Part shown: one piece after another, positions 18,259 through 27,857 of the stretch
Position numbering within the stretch: the stretch's first letter is position 1
Layout of the letters: every line of letters begins with the position of its first letter
Assembly: GCF_003852315.1 (NCBI RefSeq)
Contig: NZ_CP027762.1
Span: 2,461,501 to 2,525,500, forward strand
Direction of reading: 5' to 3'
DNA from: Pseudomonas sp. LBUM920
GTDB lineage: Bacteria > Pseudomonadota > Gammaproteobacteria > Pseudomonadales > Pseudomonadaceae
DNA: 64,000 nt
Notes under the pieces: model-generated
Databases searched by the model: none
The model's input: the letters and a program-made list of their open reading frames with translations, nothing else
What the model was told of the DNA's origin: nothing
Translations under genes and position numbers: made by a program

Positions 18259-18995
18259 TGCGTGGCTCCAAGGATTTCCACCGCCAGGGAAAATACATAA
18301 CCCTCGCTGCGCACGGTCTTGATATACGCCGGTTCACGTGCGTCATCCAACAGGCGTTGGCGCAGGCGGCTGACCAGCAGGTCGATGGAGCGGTCGAACA
18401 GATCCGCGTCACGACCCTGGGTCAGGTTGAGCAGTTGGTCGCGGTTGAGCACGCGCTGCGGGTGATCGAGGAACACCCGCAGCAGGCGGTATTCGGCGCC
18501 GCTCAAGGCCACCAGTGTGTCGTCTTCGTCGAGCAAATGGCGGGCGGTGGTGTCCAGGCGCCAGCGCCCGAAGCGGATCAGCCGTCCGGTTTCACTCACC
18601 ACCAGGTTCGGCGGCAGCATGCGCGTGCGGCGCAACACGGCGTTGATCCGTGCCAGCAGTTCGCGGGCGGAAAAGGGTTTGACCAGGTAATCGTCGGCGC
18701 CCATTTCCAGCCCGATGATGCGGTCGGTTTCATCGTTGCGCGCGGTGAGCATCAGCACCGGCGTGGCTTTGTGCTTGCCCACCCGCAGCTCGCGGCACAG
18801 CTGCAAACCGTCGTCGCCGGGCATCATGATGTCCAGCACGATCAGGTCAACCGGGGTGGTGTCGAGGAAGCTGCGCATCTGACGGCCATCGGCGACAACC
18901 GTGGTGCGCATGCCGTTTTTCTTCAGGTAATTGCCCACCAGTTCGCGGATCTCGCGGTCGTCATCGACGATCAGGATATGGTCGACATGGTCCAT
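18255..18995 (-). CDS. OmpR-family response regulator
   Basis: A 246-residue regulator with a receiver domain (ILIVDDDREIREL at the start, phospho-acceptor Asp in LIVLDIMMPGDDG near residue 54, Lys in LVKPFSARELLARI) and an OmpR/PhoB winged helix DNA-binding domain from about 140 (LSGAEYRLLRVFLDHPQRVL). It is co-transcribed with the kinase gene and divergent from the oxygenase gene at 19244, which it may control. Confidence 0.93.
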   Translation of the reverse strand: MDHVDHILIVDDDREIRELVGNYLKKNGMRTTVVADGRQMRSFLDTTPVDLIVLDIMMPGDDGLQLCRELRVGKHKATPVLMLTARNDETDRIIGLEMGADDYLVKPFSARELLARINAVLRRTRMLPPNLVVSETGRLIRFGRWRLDTTARHLLDEDDTLVALSGAEYRLLRVFLDHPQRVLNRDQLLNLTQGRDADLFDRSIDLLVSRLRQRLLDDAREPAYIKTVRSEGYVFSLAVEILGATQ

Positions 18996-19243
18996 GCTGC
19001 GTTCCTCGTTAAATGCTCATGGGCCGCAGTCTAGCCATCGCCGCAGGCTTTGCCTTGTGCCCTTTGTATTGCAGTGTATCTGGCGATAACGAGATACACA
19101 GCGAGGCAAAAAAACCGACAGGCTAGCGTCCGGCGTCGTTCACCCGCACGCCTAAGCTAATGCTAAAAAGGTATTTATTAAGGTTTTTTAAGATCGTTTA
19201 GCTTGGTTGCTCCAACCCAAGACGCTTATGGAGTGAGCCGCCG
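18996..19243. promoter_or_regulatory. Divergent promoter region: two-component system and 2-OG oxygenase operon
   Basis: Contains TAAGCTAAT at 19153-19161 (reverse complement of ATTAGCTTA seen at 11825 and 12904) followed by an AT-rich stretch (GGTATTTATTAAGGTTTTTT, 19170-19189). GGAGTGAG upstream of 19244 is the ribosome-binding site. Confidence 0.45.
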
Positions 19244-20275
19244 ATGCTGCAATCAATCACCACCTTGCCGCTGCTGGATCTGTCGCAGCTTGACGGCACG
19301 CCTGAGCAACGCGGCGACTTTCTCGATGCATTGCGCTCTGCTGCGCGGCAGATCGGTTTTTTCTACCTGACCGGTCACGGCATCGATCCGGCGCTGCTGG
19401 CTCAGGTGCAGCAGCAGGCGCGCGCATTTTTTGCCTTGCCCGAGGCCGACAAACTGGCGGTCGGCATGCTCAACTCCGCGCACTTTCGCGGCTACAACCG
19501 CGCCGCGTCGGAGATCACTCGCGGCCAGCCAGACCTGCGCGAACAGTTTGACGTCGGCGCCGAACGCGAGCCGTTGAGTGGGGCTGAGCACCCGGCCGCG
19601 TGGGCCCGTCTGCAAGGCCCGAACCAATGGCCTGTGGCCTTACCCGAACTCAAGCCCTTGGTGCTGGCCTGGCAGCAGGCAATGACGCACATGTCGTTGC
19701 GCTTGCTACGCGCCTTCGCCCAGGCGCTGTCGCTGCCCGAGCACGCGTTTGACGCACTGTACGGCGACCAACCCAACGAACACATCAAGCTGATTCGCTA
19801 CCCCGGCCGCCACGCGCAACAAAGCCGCCAGGGCGTGGGCGCGCACAAGGACTCCGGCTTTTTGAGCTTCTTGCTGCAGGACGAGCAGGCCGGTTTGCAG
19901 GTGGAAGTGGAGGAGGGCCGTTGGATTGATGCGTCGCCACGCCCCGCAACCTTGGTGGTGAATATCGGCGAACTGCTTGAGCTGGCCAGCAACGGGTACT
20001 TGCGCGCCACCGTACACCGCGTGGTGTCGCCGCCGCTCGGTAGCGAGCGCCTGTCCCTGGCGTTCTTCCTCGGCGCGCAGCTGGATGCGGTGGTGCCGGT
20101 GTATGACCTGGCCCCCGAACTGCTGCGTGATGCCCACGGCCCCACCAGTGACCCGCGCAACCCGTTGCTGCGCGATGTCGGCTGGAACTACCTCAAGGGC
20201 CGCCTGCGCTCGCACCCGGATGTCGCCCAACGTTTTTACGCCGACGCCACACTTCCCCACGCACTGTCCGCCTGA
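19244..20275 (+). CDS. Isopenicillin N synthase-like Fe(II)/2-oxoglutarate-dependent dioxygenase
   Basis: A 343-residue oxygenase. The N-terminal domain has the usual IGFFYLTGHGID stretch. The iron triad fits GVGAHKDSGFLSFLLQ (HxD, ~205-207) and ATVHRVVSPP (His ~262). The co-substrate-binding R-x-S fits SERLSLAFF (~271-273). The 2-oxoglutarate dependence is inferred from the family. It is followed after 13 nt by a MetQ-like binding protein, so it probably oxidises a compound imported by the transporter encoded next to it. Confidence 0.9.
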   Translation: MLQSITTLPLLDLSQLDGTPEQRGDFLDALRSAARQIGFFYLTGHGIDPALLAQVQQQARAFFALPEADKLAVGMLNSAHFRGYNRAASEITRGQPDLREQFDVGAEREPLSGAEHPAAWARLQGPNQWPVALPELKPLVLAWQQAMTHMSLRLLRAFAQALSLPEHAFDALYGDQPNEHIKLIRYPGRHAQQSRQGVGAHKDSGFLSFLLQDEQAGLQVEVEEGRWIDASPRPATLVVNIGELLELASNGYLRATVHRVVSPPLGSERLSLAFFLGAQLDAVVPVYDLAPELLRDAHGPTSDPRNPLLRDVGWNYLKGRLRSHPDVAQRFYADATLPHALSA

Positions 20276-20288
20276 TCAGGAGATCACC

Positions 20289-21083
20289 ATGTTGAAGAAA
20301 ACCGCACTGACGTTGGCGGCATTGCTGGCCTCATTGAGTGTGTCGGCCGCCGATGCGCTGCGTGTCGCCGCCGACCCGATTCCCCATGCGCAGATCCTCG
20401 AGTATGTGCAGAAAATCGACCCGAGCCTGAACCTGAAAATCATCGAGATCCCCAGCGGCGTGAACTCCAACGAGCTGCTGGCGCACGGTGATGTCGACGC
20501 CAATTACTTCCAGCACCTGCCATTCCTTAACGCCCAGGAACAGGCCCTCGGCCAGAAGTTTGCCGTGGCCGCCACCGTGCATATCGAGCCGTTGGGCATC
20601 TATTCGCATCGCCACACACGCTTCGCTCAGGTGCCGGACAAAGGCACGGTGGCGGTGCCAAATAACGTCACCAACCTCAGCCGCGCCTTGTACCTGTTGC
20701 AAGCGAACGGCCTGATCACGCTCAAGCCGGGCTTCAATGACGCGTCCAAGGAGCAGGCCACGCCCAAGGACATCGCCGAGAACCCCAAGCACTTGAAGAT
20801 TCTGGAGATTGAATCGCCGCAAATTCCACGGGCGCTGGACGATGTGGACCTGGCGGTAATCAATGGCAACTTCGCTCTGGAAGCCGGGTTGGTGCCGGCC
20901 AAAGACGCCTTGGGCCTGGAGAAAGCCGAGGGCAACCCGTACGCGAATATCCTGGTGACCACGCCAAAACTGGTCGATGACCCGCGCATCAAGCAGCTCG
21001 CCAAGGACCTGCGCTCGCCGGAGGTGGCCACGTTCATCAGCGAAAAATATGCGGGCTCCGTGATTCCGGTGGCGGCCGAATGA
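20289..21083 (+). CDS. MetQ/NlpA-family ABC transporter substrate-binding protein
   Basis: 264 residues starting at the ATG at 20289 (AGGAGATCACC upstream). A Sec signal peptide ([20 protein letters not shown]) has no lipobox Cys, so unlike E. coli MetQ this looks like a free periplasmic protein. The mature part carries the NlpA/MetQ pattern ([32 protein letters not shown]). It should bind methionine or a related sulfur compound. It overlaps the ATPase gene by 4 nt. Confidence 0.9.
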   Translation: MLKKTALTLAALLASLSVSAADALRVAADPIPHAQILEYVQKIDPSLNLKIIEIPSGVNSNELLAHGDVDANYFQHLPFLNAQEQALGQKFAVAATVHIEPLGIYSHRHTRFAQVPDKGTVAVPNNVTNLSRALYLLQANGLITLKPGFNDASKEQATPKDIAENPKHLKILEIESPQIPRALDDVDLAVINGNFALEAGLVPAKDALGLEKAEGNPYANILVTTPKLVDDPRIKQLAKDLRSPEVATFISEKYAGSVIPVAAE

Positions 21084-21826
21084 TCGTCGTCGAAGGCGTC
21101 AGCAAAACCTACGCCGACGGCCAGCCGGCGGCGCTGGATAACGTGTCGTTGCAGATAAACGATGGCTCGATTTTTGGCATCGTCGGCCGCAGCGGGGCGG
21201 GTAAAAGTACCTTGTTGCGCTGCCTTAACCTGCTGGAGCGGCCCACCTGCGGGCGCATCCTTTTGGATGGCCAGGACCTGACCCAACTGAGCGACAAGCA
21301 ACTGCGCGAGCAACGCCAGCGCATCGGCATGATCTTCCAGGGCTTCAACCTGCTGCATTCACGCACGGTGGCGGGCAACGTCGCGGTGCCGCTGGAAATC
21401 GCCCAGGTGCCCAAGGTCGAGCGCGCGGCGCGGGTGGCCGAGTTGCTGGCGTTGGTGGGTTTGAGTGACAAGGCTGAGGCGTTTCCTTCGCAGCTTTCCG
21501 GTGGGCAGAAACAACGTGTGGGCATTGCCCGGGCATTGGCGGCGCGTCCAGCCTATTTGTTATCGGATGAGGCCACCAGCGCGCTGGACCCGCAAACCAC
21601 CGCGTCGATTCTTGAGTTGTTGCGCGACATCAATCGGCAGTTCGGCGTGACCATCGTGTTGATCACCCATGAACTCGACGTGGTCAAGGCCATCTGTGAC
21701 AGCGCAGTGTCGCTGGCCGATGGCCGCGTGGTGGAAAGCGGCACGCTGCTGCAGTTGCAAGCCGACCCGACATCGCGCCTGGGCCGTTCGCTGGCGCCAA
21801 CCCTGCCCGTGGTGAGGGCCGTATGA
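21080..21826 (+). CDS. MetN-like ABC transporter ATP-binding protein
   Basis: A 248-residue ATPase with Walker [10 protein letters not shown] (~38-46), signature [15 protein letters not shown] and Walker [13 protein letters not shown]. Canonical MetN has about 340 residues with a C-terminal regulatory methionine-binding (NIL/ACT) domain; this protein ends just after the ATPase domain and lacks it. It is coupled by overlapping stop/start codons to both the binding protein and the permease genes. Confidence 0.92.
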   Translation: MIVVEGVSKTYADGQPAALDNVSLQINDGSIFGIVGRSGAGKSTLLRCLNLLERPTCGRILLDGQDLTQLSDKQLREQRQRIGMIFQGFNLLHSRTVAGNVAVPLEIAQVPKVERAARVAELLALVGLSDKAEAFPSQLSGGQKQRVGIARALAARPAYLLSDEATSALDPQTTASILELLRDINRQFGVTIVLITHELDVVKAICDSAVSLADGRVVESGTLLQLQADPTSRLGRSLAPTLPVVRAV

Positions 21827-22488
21827 AAACCGACTGGAACGAGATTGTTCAACTGCTGCTCAACGCCACCGGCGAAACCCTGTACATGGTGCTGCTGGCG
21901 GGCCTGTTCACGCTGTTGATCGGCTTGCCGCTGGGCGTGGTGCTGTTTGTCAGCCGACGCGGCGGTTTGCTGCCCTTGCCACGGCTCAACCGGGCGTTGG
22001 GCGCCGTGATCAACCTGGGGCGGTCATTGCCGTTTGTGGTGATGCTGATCGCGTTGATCCCGCTGACGCGCCTGATCGTCGGCACCACATTGGGCAGTAC
22101 GGCGGCCGTGGTGCCGATCACGATTGGCGCTTTTCCATTTTTTGCGCGCATCGTCGAGACCGCCCTGGATGAAGTGGACAAGGGGCGCATAGAAGCCATC
22201 GTCGCCATGGGCGGTGACGTGCGCCATGTGATCCTCAAAGTGCTGCTGCCGGAAGCCTTGCCCGCGCTGGTGGCCGGCGTCACGCTGACGCTGGTGATGC
22301 TGATCGGCTTTTCCTCCATGGCTGGCGTGATCGGTGGCGGCGGGCTGGGCGACCTGGCGATTCGTTATGGTTATCAGCGTTTCAACAACCAGATCATGGT
22401 GGTCACGGTCATCGTGCTGGTGGTGTTGGTGCAGGGCGTGCAAAGCCTGGGGGATCGCTGTGTGAGTTCGCTGGCGCACCGCCGATAA
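21823..22488 (+). CDS. MetI-like ABC transporter permease
   Basis: A 221-residue inner-membrane permease with about five hydrophobic segments. The cytoplasmic coupling loop is seen in [20 protein letters not shown], which fits the EAA motif. The gene starts within the stop of the ATPase gene. Together with the two upstream genes it forms a complete D-methionine-type importer. Confidence 0.92.
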   Translation: MKTDWNEIVQLLLNATGETLYMVLLAGLFTLLIGLPLGVVLFVSRRGGLLPLPRLNRALGAVINLGRSLPFVVMLIALIPLTRLIVGTTLGSTAAVVPITIGAFPFFARIVETALDEVDKGRIEAIVAMGGDVRHVILKVLLPEALPALVAGVTLTLVMLIGFSSMAGVIGGGGLGDLAIRYGYQRFNNQIMVVTVIVLVVLVQGVQSLGDRCVSSLAHRR

Positions 22489-22585
22489 ACGGTTATGTAC
22501 TAATGAATTTTTAATATTTCTAGTTATATGCGCGGCTGGGTAAAGTCACCGTCACTTCTTTTATCTCGCCGCCGGGAAATTGTTC

Positions 22586-23665
22586 ATGAACCGTCCCCAC
22601 GGGCAGCCCACGCCGATCCTGACCTTGCCCCAGGGCGAAAAAGACCCGCTGTCGATCCGTGCCAAGGCCCTGGTGTTTTCCGACCCGCGCTCGTTGCAAC
22701 TGCTCGATTATTTGAAACGCGTCGGCCCCAGTGAAGCGCCGGTGTTGATCAATGGCGAAACCGGCACCGGCAAGGAGCTGGTGGCGCGCTACATCCACAG
22801 CGCCAGCGGCCGCACTGGCGCGTTTGTGCCGGTGAACTGCGGCGCAATCAGCGAGAACCTGGCCGAAAGCGAGTTTTTCGGGCATGAAGCCGGCTCGTTT
22901 TCCGGTGCTTCCGGGCGGCGGATCGGCTGGTTTGAAGAGGCCGATGGCGGCACCCTGTTCCTGGATGAAATCGGCGACCTGCCACTGCCTCTGCAGGTCA
23001 AGTTGCTGCGTGTGCTGCAGGAACAGGAGGTGGTGCGGGTCGGCTCGCGCAAGCCGGTCAAGATCAATATCCGCCTGGTGACAGCCACCAACATCGACCT
23101 GGAACAGGCGGTGGAGGCCGGCAATTTTCGTCTGGACCTGTTTTACCGCATCAACGTTGCGCAGGTGCAGGTGCTGCCGCTGCGCGAGCGGCCGCTGGAC
23201 ATCTTGCCGCTGGTGGAGCACTTTCGCCGGTTGTACAGCGCCAAGCTCAAGATCGCCGAGCCGATGCTCTCCGAATCCGCCACCCAGGCGCTGCTGGAGT
23301 ACCCGTGGCCGGGCAATATCCGCGAGCTGGAAAACGTCGTGCACCTGGCGCTGCTGGTGGCCGGCGACAAGCCGATCATGCCCAGCCACCTGAAGTTCTC
23401 CGCCGGGCTCAGCGCGCTGCACGCGAGCGCCAATAGTGGTGCGCCGCGCATCCCGCAGGAGGTGATGCGCGAGCAGCTGTTGAGGTTGTTCGAGGTGCCG
23501 GGAGACACCTTGCTGCACGATATCGAGGACCTGATCGTGCGCGAGGCGTTTGCGTTTTGTGGCTTCAACCAACTACGCACCGCAGACTTGCTGGGGATCA
23601 CCCGCAACGCGATGCGCACCTTGCTGGTCAACCACGGCATGCTCAAGGGGCGCGCACGGCCTTGA
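22586..23665 (+). CDS. sfnR: Sigma-54-dependent activator, SfnR-like
   Basis: About 359 residues from the ATG at 22586 (a TTG lies in frame at 22580). It is a sigma-54 activator with no N-terminal receiver or sensor domain, as in Pseudomonas SfnR, which activates dimethyl sulfone and other organosulfur genes under sulfur limitation. Walker A is NGETGTGKE, Walker B is [12 protein letters not shown], and a C-terminal Fis-type helix-turn-helix is present ([20 protein letters not shown]). The sigma-54 contact loop reads GSFSGA in place of the usual GAFTGA. The gene's 3' end overlaps the convergent MocR gene by 23 nt. The sfnR name rests on architecture and context. Confidence 0.78.
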   Translation: MNRPHGQPTPILTLPQGEKDPLSIRAKALVFSDPRSLQLLDYLKRVGPSEAPVLINGETGTGKELVARYIHSASGRTGAFVPVNCGAISENLAESEFFGHEAGSFSGASGRRIGWFEEADGGTLFLDEIGDLPLPLQVKLLRVLQEQEVVRVGSRKPVKINIRLVTATNIDLEQAVEAGNFRLDLFYRINVAQVQVLPLRERPLDILPLVEHFRRLYSAKLKIAEPMLSESATQALLEYPWPGNIRELENVVHLALLVAGDKPIMPSHLKFSAGLSALHASANSGAPRIPQEVMREQLLRLFEVPGDTLLHDIEDLIVREAFAFCGFNQLRTADLLGITRNAMRTLLVNHGMLKGRARP

Positions 23666-25055
23666 GCAGCAGTGTCTCAAATAGTTGCTGCGCGCGCGGT
23701 TCATCACTGTGGGCGACATTAAAACGCATCGCATTGAGGTGCGCCGGGTCATAACCGAACAAGGCGCCCGGCGCCAGAACCATGCTGTGTTTCAACGCGT
23801 GCTGGGCCAGCAGTTCGCCGTCCACCGCCTGCGGCAGCCGCGCCCAGATAAACATCCCGCCCTCATACGCCATCGGCAGCTCGCACCCGCAACGCTTGAG
23901 CCATTGCTCGACGCGTCCGCCGGACTCCATCAACCTTTGCACCATGCGCTTGCGATGCCTGGCGTAGCTGCCTTCGCTGAGCATGCGATAGACCAGTTGC
24001 TCGAACAGCTCTGAGGTCACGCCACCGCTCATCAACTTCATATTGGTCAGGTTCGCCGCCAGTTGCGGCGCGGCCACCACATAGCTGACGCGGGTGTTGG
24101 CGCTCAGAATCTTGGAGAAACCAGACAGGTACGTGACCTGGTCCAGCCCGGCGAGAGCCGCCAGGCGCGGGGGCGGGTTTGGGTGCAGGTCGCCGTAGAG
24201 GTCATCCTCGACGATATGGCAGTGGTATTGCTGAGTCAGTTGCAGCAGGCGAAACGCCTGGCTGGGGCTGAAGGAATGGCCGGTGGGGTTATGCAGCACG
24301 CTGGTGGTCAGGTACAGACTGGGGCGATGTTCGGCCAGCAGTGCTTCAAGGGCGGCGAAGTCAAAGCCATCGGGGCGGCGCTCGATGGTCACCACGTTGA
24401 CGCCGTGCAAGGCCAGGTTGGCGTGGAAGTTGAAGTAGCACGGCGCGTCCAGCAGCACGGTGTCGCCGGGGCGGGCGAGCAGGCGCATGAGCATGTCCAG
24501 GCCTTGCACGGTGTTGGGCGTGGTGATGATTTGTTCCACCGGCACTGACAGGCCTTCAGCGTGCAGCTTTTGTTGCAGCGCCTGGCGCAGCGGCAACAGC
24601 CCGGCCGGCGCGCCCAGCCCGGCGATGCGCAACGACGGCGCGCGCACCACACTGCGCAGGGCTTGGCGGATGGCGTCGTTGTTCAACCAGCCCTCCGGCA
24701 AGTGCCCGCTGCCGGGACGCAGCTCGCCGCCGGCGGTGACCAAAGGGCGGCGCAACACGCTGAGCAGGTCTTGGGGCAACAGGTCGACCCAGGTCATCGA
24801 GGCGGGGCGGGCACTGTCCATCGCCATGAAGTAGCCGCGGCCTTGGCTGGAGGTCAGCAGGTTACGCCCGCGCAGGCGGTCCAGCGCTTCATTGAGGGTG
24901 AATTTGCCCACGCCCAGGGTCTGGGTCAATTCACGCACCGACGGCAATTTGCTGCCCGGCGCCCAGTCGCCGTGCTCGATGGCCTGGCTGAACGCGTCGA
25001 CAATCTGCTGAACCTTGGGTGTGCCGTCAACAAAGGCGATGGCGGGTACAAACAT
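23643..25055 (-). CDS. MocR-type regulator: GntR DNA-binding domain fused to aminotransferase domain
   Basis: 470 residues: an N-terminal GntR winged helix ([20 protein letters not shown], ~40-60) and a class I PLP aminotransferase domain. The PLP-binding Lys fits [18 protein letters not shown] near residue 315. MocR proteins are usually activators that sense an amine, vitamin or amino acid. It is divergent from an isomerase and a LysE exporter gene and probably controls them through the repeats at 25070-25107. Confidence 0.92.
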   Translation of the reverse strand: MFVPAIAFVDGTPKVQQIVDAFSQAIEHGDWAPGSKLPSVRELTQTLGVGKFTLNEALDRLRGRNLLTSSQGRGYFMAMDSARPASMTWVDLLPQDLLSVLRRPLVTAGGELRPGSGHLPEGWLNNDAIRQALRSVVRAPSLRIAGLGAPAGLLPLRQALQQKLHAEGLSVPVEQIITTPNTVQGLDMLMRLLARPGDTVLLDAPCYFNFHANLALHGVNVVTIERRPDGFDFAALEALLAEHRPSLYLTTSVLHNPTGHSFSPSQAFRLLQLTQQYHCHIVEDDLYGDLHPNPPPRLAALAGLDQVTYLSGFSKILSANTRVSYVVAAPQLAANLTNMKLMSGGVTSELFEQLVYRMLSEGSYARHRKRMVQRLMESGGRVEQWLKRCGCELPMAYEGGMFIWARLPQAVDGELLAQHALKHSMVLAPGALFGYDPAHLNAMRFNVAHSDEPRAQQLFETLLLKAVRAP

Positions 25056-25069
25056 AAACCTTCCTGGTA

Positions 25070-25107
25070 TTTGCCGGTAATTTTACCGGTGATTTTTACC
25101 GGTAAAG
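25070..25107. promoter_or_regulatory. Repeated ACCGGT boxes, candidate MocR operator
   Basis: The segment holds three CCGG-centred boxes at even spacing: TTGCCGGTAA, TTTTACCGGT and the 12-bp palindrome TTTACCGGTAAA at 25095-25106. It lies between the MocR start at 25055 and the divergent gene at 25192. Direct repeats upstream of the target are typical of MocR/GabR regulators. Confidence 0.6.
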
Positions 25108-25191
25108 TTCGGCTGGATTAGGCATTACTTTACCTGCCCTGTGCAAGGCTGCCGCTCTAGACTGCGGGCCATCAATGACAGGGATTACGTG

Positions 25192-26031
25192 ATGGACAGC
25201 CAACTGATCAACCCCGGTGTGCCGTTCTGCCTGGGGGTGGCCCAGCATAAATACCTGGGGGCCGAAAAGGGCCTGCAAAGCGCCATTGACGGGGGCTACA
25301 GCCATTGGTACATCGACGCCAGCCTGTTAGGCGAAAGGGTCGAGGACTGGACTGATGCGCGCATCGCCAGCCTGCAGGAGAAGATCGCCGCCAGCGGTGT
25401 TCAGCCAATATTCCACAGTAACTTCAAGGCGCCGCTGGGCAGCGATGTCGGCGCTTTTCGTGCGGCGGCGGTGGAGTACGTGGAAAGAGAGGTCGATGTC
25501 GCCAGTCGTTTGGGCGCGCCATTGATCATCCACGGCGGCTGCATCGTGGGTCCGCAAAGGGTGCTGGAGGCCAAGGACATCGCCCTTGAGCATTACCTCA
25601 AATCGGTCAGGGAGCTGGCGCAGTACGCCGAGGCCAAGGGCACGGATATCTACCTGGAGAGTCTGTCCAACTACGTCAACTACCGGATTTTCACCCACCA
25701 AGCGCAATTCGCCTTTGTGTTCGAGCACCTGCAAGCGCACAGCAATGTGTACTGCTTGCTCGACGCCGGCCACACACACATCGACAGCCGCTTGCCCGCG
25801 CAAGTGATGCGCAAGTACCCCGCGCTGATCAAGGGTATTTCCTTCAGCAACCACAAGGAGGGGCACGACGCTGACAACTGCGCGTACGCCGCGGTGCTGC
25901 GAGCTATCGTCGAGACGAACTGGAAAGGCCTGGTGGCCTTTGAAACCTGTCACCACAGTGCGCAGGCCGCGCTGGCCGACCTGGCGCGCACCTTCGCCGT
26001 TGTTTCTGCCAACCCGGGTCTGGGCTCATGA
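25192..26031 (+). CDS. Sugar phosphate isomerase/epimerase-like TIM-barrel protein
   Basis: About 279 residues from the ATG at 25192, with AGGGA upstream. It has the xylose-isomerase-like TIM-barrel pattern: APLIIHGGCIV, IYLESLSNYVN (putative metal Glu), CLLDAGHTHID and LVAFETCHH. These positions fit the metal ligands of the AP endonuclease 2/isomerase fold. Its stop overlaps the LysE-like start. The substrate is unknown; MocR control suggests an amino-acid- or vitamin-like compound. Confidence 0.82.
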   Translation: MDSQLINPGVPFCLGVAQHKYLGAEKGLQSAIDGGYSHWYIDASLLGERVEDWTDARIASLQEKIAASGVQPIFHSNFKAPLGSDVGAFRAAAVEYVEREVDVASRLGAPLIIHGGCIVGPQRVLEAKDIALEHYLKSVRELAQYAEAKGTDIYLESLSNYVNYRIFTHQAQFAFVFEHLQAHSNVYCLLDAGHTHIDSRLPAQVMRKYPALIKGISFSNHKEGHDADNCAYAAVLRAIVETNWKGLVAFETCHHSAQAALADLARTFAVVSANPGLGS

Positions 26032-26659
26032 CCAGTACGTTGACGCTTTCTTCGTTTGTCTATTTTCTGCTGTTTTGCGCCACCATGACCTTCAGCCCCG
26101 GCCCGATGACCCTGCTGCTGTTGAGCCTGGGGTTGAAGGACGGCCTGCGCAGCTCGATCCCGGCGCAGATCGGCGCCAGTGTGTCGTACCTGATTTCGAT
26201 CCTGATCTTTGCCGTAGGCTTCTCGCAATTGATCAAGGGCAACCTTGCCATCACTCAGACCCTCCAGTGTGTGGGTGTGGCCTACATCCTCTACCTGGCC
26301 TACCGGCAGTGGACCAGCAGCGGCGTATCGATCAACCGGGACGGTGCCGCGCAGGGCGCGCGCAGCCTGTTCGGCAAGGGCTTGCTGACCGGGTTTTCCA
26401 ACCCCAAGACACTCATCATGTTCAGCGCTGTGTTCCCACAGTTTGCCGGGGCGGGAGGGCACAGCCGCGCGGCAGATATCGCCATCCTCGGGCTGACGTT
26501 CCTGTTGCTGCAGTTTGCCAGCGGCTGCCTGTATTGCTATTTTCGGCCAACGCATCAAGCACGTGCTGGAAACCCCCAGGCGGAGGGTGTTGCTGCAACG
26601 GGTCACGGCAGTGCTGTTGCTGGGTGTGGCGCTGATGCTGGCGCGCGGTTTTTCGCACT
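26028..26659 (+). pseudogene. LysE-family exporter gene with a one-base frameshift
   Basis: A LysE/RhtB-type exporter starting at an ATG that overlaps the stop of the isomerase gene. The start has the family motif FSPGPMTLLLLSLGLKDG and GKGLLTGFSNPKTLIMF is present. At the T4 run 26540-26543 the frame shifts. Leaving out one T restores a normal C terminus (YFGQRIKHVLETP ... LLGVALMLARGFSH) and a stop at 26657-26659. Read without correction, the frame continues into an unrelated Arg/Ala-rich tail ending at 26684. This is either a real inactivating mutation or a homopolymer sequencing error. Confidence 0.75.
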
Positions 26660-26749
26660 GAGGGCGCGATTCGCAGGTTTATGAGCGGTAGTGGCGATTT
26701 GACGTTGCCCTGATAGACTCCAGGCATTCATCCAGGATCACATCAAGCC

Positions 26750-27808
26750 ATGTCAACCGCCGGAGGAAATGGACTTCCGCTCGCTTCACGGTTGTATAAG
26801 TCGCGCACGCTGGGGCTGACGCTCGGTTTTGTGTGCGTGGTGTTTGGCATGTACCCCTTGCATCCCCCGCTGTGGGTGTGGGCGTGGATGCTGATCAACG
26901 CCTTTGTCTGGCCGCACATTGCCTATCAATGGTCGCGCCGCGCCAGCAACTCACTGCGCAGCGAACGCCGTAACCTGTTGTTTGATTCCTTTTGCGGCGG
27001 GTTCTGGGTCGGCGCCATGCACTTCAACCCGCTGCACAGTGTCACCACGCTGTCGATGATGACCATGAACAACGTCGCCATTGGTGGGCCGCGCTTCATG
27101 CTGGCAGGCTGGGTGGCGCAGGCCTTGGGTGTCGGCGCGTCGTTGCTGGTGTTCGCCCCGGCGTTCATTGCCGTTACCACTGAAACCCAGCTTTACGCCT
27201 GCTTGCCGATTCTGATGGTGTACCCGCTGGTTCTGGGCTGGATCTGCTATCGCCAGGCCGTGACCCTCGCCCGGCACAAACGCGAGTTGCTGGCGCTGAG
27301 CCGCACCGACAGCCTGTCCGGCCTGCTTAACCACGGTGCCTGGAAGGACCACCTGGAGATCGAATTCCAACGCTGTCGCAGAGAGCAGGTGGGCGCGGCC
27401 ATTGCGCTGATCGACATCGACCATTTCAAGACTATCAACGACACCTATGGTCACGTTACCGGCGATATCGTGCTGCGCCAACTGAGCAAAGTGCTGCGAC
27501 AGAACCTGCGCACCACCGACCTTGCCGGGCGCTATGGCGGCGATGAGTTCTGCGTGATCCTGCCGGACATGCCCCTGCACCGCGCCACCGAAGTGATGGA
27601 CGCCTTGCGCGACCGCTTCAACGCATTGGCGTACACCCAAGACCCGACACTGCGCGCCAGCCTTAGCATTGGCCTGGCGCCGTATCAACCTGCGCACGCG
27701 GATTCGACCAGTTGGCTCAACGACGCCGACCAGGCGTTGTATGAGGCCAAGAGCAGCGGGCGCAACCGTGTGAGTTCAGTGCAAGGGAGTTGGTTGCGAT
27801 CGGTCTAG
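26750..27808 (+). CDS. Membrane diguanylate cyclase (MASE2-like sensor + GGDEF)
   Basis: 352 residues. The N-terminal half is a multi-helix membrane region resembling the MASE2 domain of AdrA-type cyclases (LYKSRTLGLTLGFVC at the start). The C-terminal GGDEF domain is intact: LIDIDHFKTINDTYGH, active site RYGGDEFCVIL, and an RxxD inhibitory site (RTTD) five residues before GGDEF. It should make c-di-GMP from two GTP and be subject to product inhibition. Confidence 0.93.
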   Translation: MSTAGGNGLPLASRLYKSRTLGLTLGFVCVVFGMYPLHPPLWVWAWMLINAFVWPHIAYQWSRRASNSLRSERRNLLFDSFCGGFWVGAMHFNPLHSVTTLSMMTMNNVAIGGPRFMLAGWVAQALGVGASLLVFAPAFIAVTTETQLYACLPILMVYPLVLGWICYRQAVTLARHKRELLALSRTDSLSGLLNHGAWKDHLEIEFQRCRREQVGAAIALIDIDHFKTINDTYGHVTGDIVLRQLSKVLRQNLRTTDLAGRYGGDEFCVILPDMPLHRATEVMDALRDRFNALAYTQDPTLRASLSIGLAPYQPAHADSTSWLNDADQALYEAKSSGRNRVSSVQGSWLRSV

Positions 27809-27857
27809 TGGGGTAGGGTGTTGGCGCACCCCCCAACAAAAAAACAAGGATCGGTCC

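Noticed and set aside
16779..22585. Sigma-54 promoters (GG-N10-GC elements) expected for SfnR targets.
   Set aside because: I looked for TGGCAC-N5-TTGC-like sequences upstream of the sulfur genes and found none convincing by eye; a matrix search would be needed.
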